Below are positions 31,826-37,169 of a DNA stretch of 64,000 nt, in pieces (the first letter of the stretch is position 1; every line of letters begins with the position of its first letter). The stretch is from a virus. The notes below the pieces were generated by a model that did not search any database, was not told the DNA's origin, and worked only from the letters and a program-made list of their open reading frames with translations. The stretch is taken from positions 27,070 to 91,069 of IMG/VR virus record IMGVR_UViG_3300020394_000267. One strand, 5' to 3'. Both the position numbers and the translations under genes were made by a program.

Positions 31826-31909
31826 CTTTTTTGCTTTCCTTTGGAAAATCAATGGCTTACGGAGGCAGCTTTTTCTTGACATTTGCCCCGATATATGGGA
31901 TCATGATCC
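31826..31909 (+). promoter_or_regulatory. Promoter (GATCAT class) with repeated upstream element and palindrome
   Basis: TTGACA at 31876-31881, 17 bases, GATCAT at 31899-31904 (extended TG). GGATCATGATCC at 31898-31909 is a perfect 12-base palindrome. Bases 31826-31868 are the second copy of the element described at 25888-25930. Confidence 0.75.
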
Positions 31910-31937
31910 TGTAATCAATTGAGAGAGGTAAAAAATT

Positions 31938-32300
31938 ATGGCGTATGTATCCCAAGAAAAGAAAAAGGAACTTGCGGTTGGTATCAAAGCGGTACTTAAA
32001 AAGTACAAGATGAAAGGTACTATCGCGGTTAACAATCATTCTACTTTGGTTGTCAATCTAAAGTCTGGGCCTATCAACTTCAAGGCGCAAAACGAACATT
32101 ACCAAGTTAATCCTTACCATGTCGAGTCACAATGGACTGGCGTTGCTAAGGAGTTTCTGCTTGAGTTGTTGGAAGCGATGAAGGGTGAAGGTACTGGATG
32201 GTTTGACAAGTCCGATATCATGACCGACTACTTCCATACTGCTTGGTACAATGATATCAACATTGGAAAGTGGAACAAATCTTACGAACTAACTGCTTAA
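31938..32300 (+). CDS. Conserved phage protein (LPD29-like)
   Basis: 120 residues with GAGAGAGG upstream and a strong promoter. It begins MAYVSQEKKKELAVGIKAVL, followed by KKYKMKGTIAVNNHSTLVV, a motif that I recall from LPD29-type small domains of phages and plasmids, and ends with WYNDINIGKWNKSYEL. Probably a small alpha/beta domain. Function unknown. Confidence 0.75.
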   Translation: MAYVSQEKKKELAVGIKAVLKKYKMKGTIAVNNHSTLVVNLKSGPINFKAQNEHYQVNPYHVESQWTGVAKEFLLELLEAMKGEGTGWFDKSDIMTDYFHTAWYNDINIGKWNKSYELTA

Positions 32301-32310
32301 GGAGAGAGTT

Positions 32311-32574
32311 ATGACAGTTGAAACTATCAAAAAAGAAATGCTGACGATGAGTCAAGAAGAGTTGAGTATGATTATTCATTATGCTCAACGCATCAAATCG
32401 GTATCGGCGACTGCCACCTTTTCGGTGGGTCAAAAGGTTGTCGTTGTTCAGAAAACCAAACGCCGTGAAGGTACGATTCTCAAGATGAATACCAAGAAGG
32501 CTGTTGTCGAGATGCCTTGGCAAGGTCGAATCGCTTCGGTTTCTGTTCCATACTCTATGCTGGAGGCAGCGTAG
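32311..32574 (+). CDS. Small protein with SH3/KOW-like barrel
   Basis: 87 residues with AAGGAGAG before the ATG. N-terminal helix (ETIKKEMLTMSQEELSMII), then a five-strand barrel pattern (FSVGQKVVVVQKTKRREGTI, KAVVEMPWQGRIASVSVPY). This resembles KOW/SH3-type nucleic-acid or transcription-factor domains. Cotranscribed with the LPD29-like gene. Function unknown. Confidence 0.65.
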   Translation: MTVETIKKEMLTMSQEELSMIIHYAQRIKSVSATATFSVGQKVVVVQKTKRREGTILKMNTKKAVVEMPWQGRIASVSVPYSMLEAA

Positions 32575-32577
32575 GGT

Positions 32578-33072
32578 ATGACATTATGCCTTCGCGTGAC
32601 AGGTGGTAATAAATTCCAAAAACAGTTGGCGATGGGGACGGTTCAGTTTGCTATGAATCGTCTTTTACCCAGCGTAAGGAAGTTAGATATCAATCTTCAT
32701 ATTCGGAGTTTCCAAAAAGAGGGTAGCACTATTGGGTACTGTACAGATGATTCTTCAGACCCGATAGATTTTGTGGGTAAGTCGCCCAGACGATTTCAGA
32801 TTGAAATATCAAAAGACTTGAACTTGACAGATTTTATCAAGTGTGTATTACATGAATTTGTCCACCTCAAGCAATTTGTAAAACTTGAGATGGTAGAACA
32901 AGACTCTGGCAAAACACGATGGAAAGGTAAATCCGTTTCCAAAAAGACAAAGTATTCAGACCAGCCTTGGGAGAAAGAGGCGTATAGACTAGAACAGAAA
33001 TTACTTTGGGAGTGCCTAGAGCAACAAGAGTTTTTGACAGGAAACATAGACAGTAATGGAGTGAAAATATGA
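32578..33072 (+). CDS. Putative zinc metalloprotease (SprT-like HExxH)
   Basis: 164 residues. KCVLHEFVHLKQF near residue 95 contains HEFVH, the HExxH zincin motif, and PWEKEAYRLEQKLLWE about 35 residues later could supply the third ligand or Glu. No signal peptide, so cytoplasmic. Short phage zincins of SprT type have this layout. Targets unknown; a host-protein or DNA-protein-crosslink role is speculation. Confidence 0.75.
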   Translation: MTLCLRVTGGNKFQKQLAMGTVQFAMNRLLPSVRKLDINLHIRSFQKEGSTIGYCTDDSSDPIDFVGKSPRRFQIEISKDLNLTDFIKCVLHEFVHLKQFVKLEMVEQDSGKTRWKGKSVSKKTKYSDQPWEKEAYRLEQKLLWECLEQQEFLTGNIDSNGVKI

Positions 33073-33233
33073 TAAGATGGTTTATAGGATTTTTCTTAGT
33101 CATAGGTGCCGCTGGTGGTTTAGAGCAGGACACTATGACTATTAATCAAACACTTGCATTTGCCTTTTTGGGATTTGCATTGATGGCTTGGGCAACCCCC
33201 AAGATTGTAGAACAATATGGAGATGATGTATGA
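33069..33233 (+). CDS. 54-residue two-span membrane protein
   Basis: ATG overlaps the upstream end (ATATGATAA). Reads MIRWFIGFFLVIGAAGGLEQ, a short turn, then LAFAFLGFALMAWATPKIV. This small two-helix protein resembles a family conserved in T4-like cyanophages. The stop overlaps the next ATG (ATGA). Function unknown; two-helix hairpins of this kind include holin-like and host-membrane-remodelling proteins. Confidence 0.75.
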   Translation: MIRWFIGFFLVIGAAGGLEQDTMTINQTLAFAFLGFALMAWATPKIVEQYGDDV

Positions 33234-33490
33234 TTCGATATAAACAAACTCGCACTCAAAACATTATTGATTTGGATGGCCCAGATGGTAATGCTTTTAA
33301 CCTGTTGGCAATTGCAAGTAAACTGCTACGCCAACATGAGAACTTCAACCTTGACGATAGGTCACAGTCGTTGATTCTCGCGGAGATGAAGTCGGATGAC
33401 TACACTCATTTGGTAAAGACATTCAATCAGTACTTTGGTAGCATCTTTATTCTGGAAACTACCAACGAGGAATTGTTGGAGTCGTTATAA
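33230..33490 (+). CDS. Small hypothetical phage protein
   Basis: 86 residues, coupled to the membrane gene by ATGA. Mixed helical protein (NLLAIASKLLRQHENFNLDD; MKSDDYTHLVKTFNQYFG) of a type seen in cyanophage early regions. No catalytic motif. TAATG junction to the following gene. Confidence 0.7.
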   Translation: MIRYKQTRTQNIIDLDGPDGNAFNLLAIASKLLRQHENFNLDDRSQSLILAEMKSDDYTHLVKTFNQYFGSIFILETTNEELLESL

Positions 33491-33816
33491 TGGGTATGCT
33501 GAATATGGGCGGTAGTCTGAGATATGACTACTCTGGTCGTAAGCGTAAGGCGTATAAGAAGAACAATCCGCCCAAGCGTAAGACTACATTTGAGTCTAAA
33601 CCCTTGCGAGTGCCTCATGACCGTCTTGAAGAGATGAATGAGCACAGGCGTAAGTATCCATCACTTAATTCTTTTGCCCCGACAAGTGGCACTAAGGATG
33701 ATAACTGGATACGCGAGAAGCAAGAAATTTCATCTGGTTACACGGTTGCACCCGCCTACAATAAAGGTGCATATCAAGTAATCGGTAAATCCAATATAAA
33801 AGATATTGGAAAATAA
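33490..33816 (+). CDS. Basic hypothetical phage protein
   Basis: 108 residues, ATG overlapping the previous TAA. N-terminal half is Lys/Arg/Tyr rich (YDYSGRKRKAYKKNNPPKRK), then a Pro-rich segment and VAPAYNKGAYQVIG. Probably flexible and nucleic-acid binding. Last gene before the promoter of the second structured RNA. Confidence 0.65.
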   Translation: MGMLNMGGSLRYDYSGRKRKAYKKNNPPKRKTTFESKPLRVPHDRLEEMNEHRRKYPSLNSFAPTSGTKDDNWIREKQEISSGYTVAPAYNKGAYQVIGKSNIKDIGK

Positions 33817-33829
33817 TTGAAAAAAACGC

Positions 33830-33858
33830 TTGACATTTGCAAAAAAGATCAGTATAAT
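33830..33858 (+). promoter_or_regulatory. Perfect sigma70 promoter for non-coding RNA 2
   Basis: CGCTTGACA with TTGACA at 33830-33835, 17 bases, TATAAT at 33853-33858; predicted start at about 33865. A T4-late-type TATAAATA lies at 33871-33878, so the same RNA could also be transcribed late. Confidence 0.85.
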
Positions 33859-33864
33859 GGTTGA

Positions 33865-34215
33865 AAGTTGTATAAATAAACATGCGGTGGACGGTATTCG
33901 TACAATCCGTTTCCAACGGACAAGGTTAGGTGAAACTCCTAGACGCCGCTCCAATTTTACAGTTGTAGTCCTAGGCAAAGACTCCATCCTGTCACAAGTT
34001 AAACTGCCTCGACTGAACATTGATAGCCATGTAATGATGCATCAAAACAGTAGGTCGTTAAACCATAAGGAGCCCTGAGCAGTGGCGCAAGGTAACACAC
34101 AGACCGAAAAAGGCTCAGTCCATCGACTACATGAGGGCAGTGATGGCCTCGCATAACACAGATGGACAAAGAGAGCTGGGCATCTCTCTTCATCCTAAAC
34201 TGCCCACTACTAGAA
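33865..34215 (+). ncRNA. Putative structured non-coding RNA 2
   Basis: About 350 bases without a credible gene, between a perfect promoter and the lipoprotein gene. Helices by eye: TCCGTT 33906-33911 with AACGGA 33915-33920; CTGAGC 34075-34080 with GCTCAG 34113-34118, enclosed by GTA/GTCG (34050-34057, one bulge) with CGACTAC 34124-34130; GGGCAGT 34135-34141 with ACTGCCC 34199-34205, enclosing AAGAGAG 34169-34175 with CTCTCTT 34184-34190 (8-base loop). Bases 34067-34115 resemble 30176-30226 of non-coding RNA 1 (AAGGAG, AGTGGC, ACA-CAG-ACC, GAAAA-GG in the same order). Not recognisable as a known RNA class. It could alternatively be a long structured leader of the lipoprotein gene. Confidence 0.6.
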
Positions 34216-34226
34216 GGACAACAACA

Positions 34227-34388
34227 ATGAAGTACTTGAGTATATTAGTTGTTTGTATTATGATTACTGCATGTAGCGGAAGAATAAATTTAATCGCTGA
34301 ATTACCAAAAGACCAAGACCTAGATGTAACAATTAAAACATCCAAGTCTGGTGGTGTGCATAAATCTAATACACCAACAGCAGAATGA
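34227..34388 (+). CDS. Small phage lipoprotein
   Basis: 53 residues with AAGGA upstream. MKYLSILVVCIMITACSG is a lipoprotein signal peptide with a lipobox (MITAC), giving a mature lipidated Cys and ~38 residues of soluble, charged peptide. Longer upstream frames would run through the structured RNA and are not needed. Phage lipoproteins often act in superinfection exclusion or receptor blocking, or in lysis (Rz1-like, but this one is not Pro-rich). Specific function unknown. Confidence 0.75.
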   Translation: MKYLSILVVCIMITACSGRINLIAELPKDQDLDVTIKTSKSGGVHKSNTPTAE

Positions 34389-34501
34389 AAAGACGATAAG
34401 ATTTGTCTTTCATACGCACCGAACTTTTGTTACGATGCGAATAAATGAATTGTGGGTGATTAACTTTTTGTTAATCTTAATTTGAAAAAACGGAGTATAG
34501 T
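34389..34501 (+). other. Intergenic region with two hairpins
   Basis: No gene is seen. AAAGAC/GTCTTT can pair across ~10 bases just after the lipoprotein stop, and GATTAAC-TTTTT-GTTAATC forms a perfect 7-base hairpin near 34459-34477, followed by TTAATTTG rather than a clean T-run. It may be a weak terminator or an mRNA-stabilising structure before the HTH-like gene; CGGAG precedes its ATG. Confidence 0.4.
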
Positions 34502-34792
34502 ATGAAAAAGAAAACTTCACAAGCAACAAAGGTTATTTCAGCCTTGGAGAAGACAGACCAAGGTCTGACTGCTAACGAAATGAAAAATAGGTTTGGCGTA
34601 ACTAATGCGAGAGCATTGGTGACACACCTTCGTCAGAATGGTTTCGCCATTTATTTAAACAAAACACCTAAGTACACTGACAGAAATGGCAATGTACGAA
34701 AAGGTGTTTCACGATACCGTTTAGGTACACCATCTAGGGCAATTATTGCCGCTGGATACAAAGCCTTAGCAGCCTCAAGGGGTCTTGCTTAA
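34502..34792 (+). CDS. Small DNA-binding-type (winged-HTH-like) protein
   Basis: 96 residues with CGGAG upstream. Helix-turn-helix pattern: TKVISALEKTDQGLTANEM, KNRFGVTNARALVTHLRQNG (recognition helix region), then a wing with YLNKTPKYTDRNGN and RYRLGTPS. Similar small proteins are conserved in T4-like cyanophages. Likely binds DNA; a transcription regulator is possible. It is followed by a strong terminator and ends the plus-strand block. Confidence 0.75.
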   Translation: MKKKTSQATKVISALEKTDQGLTANEMKNRFGVTNARALVTHLRQNGFAIYLNKTPKYTDRNGNVRKGVSRYRLGTPSRAIIAAGYKALAASRGLA

Positions 34793-34832
34793 GCTTTAAC
34801 ATTCGTTAGTTAATTATTCACAATGGAATAAA

Positions 34833-34859
34833 GGGCAACTCAAGGTTGCCCTTTTTTTT
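34833..34859 (+). terminator. Rho-independent terminator
   Basis: GGGCAAC 34833-34839 pairs with GTTGCCC 34845-34851 across a TCAAG loop, followed by eight T. It stops plus-strand transcription exactly where the convergent minus-strand block ends (stop codon at 34863). Confidence 0.92.
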
Positions 34860-34862
34860 AGC

Positions 34863-35033
34863 TTACACGCTCCACTTAGAACCGCGATAGATTCCAGATG
34901 TAGCAGGAACCCATTGCTCTCTTAGAGTGGGATTATGTTTGACGCCACGATATAACATCTCTTGAGACTCGATTGTCTTATGAGTTATAGTTCCGTTATA
35001 TTTAACGCCTCTGTAGTTTAGCTGTGTAGTCAT
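34863..35033 (-). CDS. Small DUF4278-like protein
   Basis: 56 residues from the ATG with AGGAGGT 6 bases upstream on the minus strand; a longer frame exists but lacks a start signal. The repeated motif YRGVKYNGT and YRGVKHNPT, then IYRGSKW, is the YRG-x-Y pattern of DUF4278-type small proteins of cyanobacteria and their phages. Function unknown. Its leader (35034-35174) is unusually structured. Confidence 0.75.
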   Translation of the reverse strand: MTTQLNYRGVKYNGTITHKTIESQEMLYRGVKHNPTLREQWVPATSGIYRGSKWSV

Positions 35034-35174
35034 TTTGACACCTCCTGTATTAAGAGATGCGTTCCTTCGGCGGAATTGCCTACTTCCGTCCACCGCTACA
35101 TTTAGGGTGGATGAACGAATGTAGTCTTTTCACCCATGACTTATGGAGTACCGATTGGTACAGTATTATTTATC
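35034..35174 (-). promoter_or_regulatory. Structured 140-base leader upstream of the DUF4278-like gene
   Basis: Plus-strand hairpin-capable pairs: CTACATT 35095-35101 with AATGTAG at ~35117-35123; CCAT/ATGG at 35133-35145; GTACC-GATT-GGTAC at ~35148-35161; CGGAA/TTCCG near 35070-35088. The minus strand reads GCGGTGGACGG at 35096-35086, the same 11 bases as non-coding RNA 2 at 33884-33894. A near-consensus late motif (GATAAATA) lies at the upstream end. Could be a cis-regulatory RNA or a third small structured RNA. Confidence 0.45.
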
Positions 35175-36575
35175 TTAACTTATCTTTACAAAGTATGAAG
35201 ATTGGTCAACATCTGAACTCGCGTATCTAAACATCTTTGTTATAAGGTCGTGTTGTTTCTTCTTACTTGCACCAGTTGAAGCAAATGCTTCTAGGAACAT
35301 TAGACAGATAGACTTAGACATTCTAAAGTTGTCACCTTGTTCGTGGTTTGCCCACTCTTGTAGAAATACCTTTTCTGATACTATGTCAATTGATGGTTTA
35401 CTTTTAGAATTATGTTTCTTATAAAGTTGGTATGCCTTTGATGGCCATTTTGCATCGGTCTTGATTGACGCGAGAAATGCCTTTTCAGAACCTTTTCCAT
35501 TGTAAATATCATTACCGAATACTTGTTTGCAATAGAAGTCTACATTACCCCCACCTATTTTACCACCAGCGGCTGAACCACCTTTAATCTCACCCTGCCA
35601 TGAAGTGTCACCACCGAATGTTCTGAATTGTACCTCACCACCACTGGTGTCTATGTAGATGTCTTGAGAACTAAAGAAGTCCCCAGTTTTACCATATTTG
35701 AAACTGTTATAGGTAAATGTATCTTTGTTCGCCATTTGTTTCGGAGTATTGAACTCTTTCGCGGTTGCTGGAGTACTCTTACCTATTTTCTTGAGTGATA
35801 TACCAAGAAGTTTACCCGCCTTTGCAAGTTTCATAACTTCTGCATTTAATTCACCCCAACTAGATGTGCTTTCTGCTAAAGGTTTTTCTAAAACACCAAA
35901 TGTAGTTGCCCATATATCGCCGGGATTCCATTTGTCATGTGAGAATGAGCCTGGTGCTTGTGGGTCATCTGAATCCTTATCTATTTTGTGACATTCTGCT
36001 TTGGCATCATACAGACCTTTCATAAAAGGTGACCCTCGATGAAAATGTACAGCACCATTCCTAGTCATTTTCCTGCCATATTTTTCCCACAGTTTATTTG
36101 CGGTCTTTATATAAACATCCGTTTCAATCCAATCAGCAGGCCCTTTATTTAAACAGTCTGTAAGTGATTTGTCGGTATGGGCAAACTTAGATGCGGATTT
36201 GAGTTGTGTTGGGGATACAGATTTACATGCACCCTTCTTTACATTGAATACATATGCATTGTAGAAACATTGTAGTGATTCTGTCAGTGCGGTATCAGCT
36301 GCACCGCCACCAGAACCACCACCGCCACCGAAATCTTTATCCTTGAATATCTGTGACCGTCTTGCTTCTTTGGTTTGTCTGTTAGATTTGTAGGTTAGTA
36401 TTTCAGTTTTTCTATCATAAGATATACCGTCTACTTTTGTACCAGACGCAGATGAACCTATAACAAATTTCTTTTTGTCTTTTATTTTTAGGTCGAATAT
36501 GTCTAGCCTCGACTCACCAGCGTAATCGCCAGCGGAAGAACTCTTTCGCATATCATCTGCTGATAGTGTGGGCAT
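35175..36575 (-). CDS. Large phage protein of unknown function, probable late protein
   Basis: 466 residues. After a ~90-residue N-terminal beta domain comes a Gly linker (FGGGGGSGGG), then a Cys-containing helical region (SLQCFYNAYVF), NPGDIWATTFGVLEKPL, and GKLLGISLKKIGKS, followed by QDIYIDTSGGEVQFRTFGG and a C-terminal helical domain. The GISLKK segment preceded by an acidic GDIW recalls PD-(D/E)xK-type nuclease arrangements, but this is weak. It lies in the minus-strand late-type block with membrane and secreted proteins. A virion or injected protein is the most likely reading. Confidence 0.75.
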   Translation of the reverse strand: MPTLSADDMRKSSSAGDYAGESRLDIFDLKIKDKKKFVIGSSASGTKVDGISYDRKTEILTYKSNRQTKEARRSQIFKDKDFGGGGGSGGGAADTALTESLQCFYNAYVFNVKKGACKSVSPTQLKSASKFAHTDKSLTDCLNKGPADWIETDVYIKTANKLWEKYGRKMTRNGAVHFHRGSPFMKGLYDAKAECHKIDKDSDDPQAPGSFSHDKWNPGDIWATTFGVLEKPLAESTSSWGELNAEVMKLAKAGKLLGISLKKIGKSTPATAKEFNTPKQMANKDTFTYNSFKYGKTGDFFSSQDIYIDTSGGEVQFRTFGGDTSWQGEIKGGSAAGGKIGGGNVDFYCKQVFGNDIYNGKGSEKAFLASIKTDAKWPSKAYQLYKKHNSKSKPSIDIVSEKVFLQEWANHEQGDNFRMSKSICLMFLEAFASTGASKKKQHDLITKMFRYASSDVDQSSYFVKIS

Positions 36576-36576
36576 C

Positions 36577-36735
36577 TTATCTCCCCTGTCCCCTATATTT
36601 CTTGTAAGACCTTTTTTTGTTTTTGTTCATCGTGGAAGTACTAATCTTCACACTGCGACTTCGCCCACCTATACCTTGTGAGGTACTTTTTTTTGTCGGT
36701 TCATGTACATGTACCGCGTTCCATTTTCTAGCCAT
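36577..36735 (-). CDS. 52-residue basic conserved phage protein
   Basis: On the minus strand, ATG at 36735 with GGAGG upstream and the stop 1 base before the next gene's ATG. It reads MARKWNAVHVHEPTKKSTS and ends in a Lys/Arg/Asn-rich tail (NKNKKRSYKKYRGQGR). Short proteins starting MARKWNAV are common in T4-like marine phages. Probably nucleic-acid binding; function unknown. Confidence 0.7.
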   Translation of the reverse strand: MARKWNAVHVHEPTKKSTSQGIGGRSRSVKISTSTMNKNKKRSYKKYRGQGR

Positions 36736-36749
36736 TCACTCCTCCATTA

Positions 36750-37169
36750 TTATTGTGTATTTGACAGTGGATTTTCAAGCGCTTCTTCAATCTGTGTTCG
36801 TATAGATTTTCTGATTTCAATAAGTTCCTTACTGGTATCTCTTTCAAGTTCATATAGTCTCTTATCAGACGCTCTTACATCCGAAAACAGAGATTGCATG
36901 TCTCCGTCTATTCTATTTATAGACTCTTTAGACATGTCTGTTACAAGGACTGTTGAACCCATTCTTTCCTCAAGAACTGATAATCTTTCTTCTATACCCG
37001 ACAAATCTGGTGCCTCGTAGGTAGAAATTGCCTCTTGCATGTCTTGATATGTCTTGTATACTTCAAATGCACCATATAGCGCACCAATTAGTGTACCAAG
37101 AGCACCCAAGACCATAAAAAGTCTTCCACCTTTGATTTTTATTCCACCAACATCTATTTCTGTACTCAT
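36750..37169 (-). CDS. Membrane-anchored coiled-coil protein
   Basis: 139 residues. One hydrophobic segment near residues 18-36 (FMVLGALGTLIGALYGAFEV) is followed by a long coiled coil (IEERLSVLEERMGSTV; ASDKRLYELERDTSKELIEI). It overlaps the NIDO-like gene by 4 bases (ATGA), so the two are likely co-translated. A type II inner-membrane or virion-anchored trimer is possible. Role unknown. Confidence 0.8.
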   Translation of the reverse strand: MSTEIDVGGIKIKGGRLFMVLGALGTLIGALYGAFEVYKTYQDMQEAISTYEAPDLSGIEERLSVLEERMGSTVLVTDMSKESINRIDGDMQSLFSDVRASDKRLYELERDTSKELIEIRKSIRTQIEEALENPLSNTQ

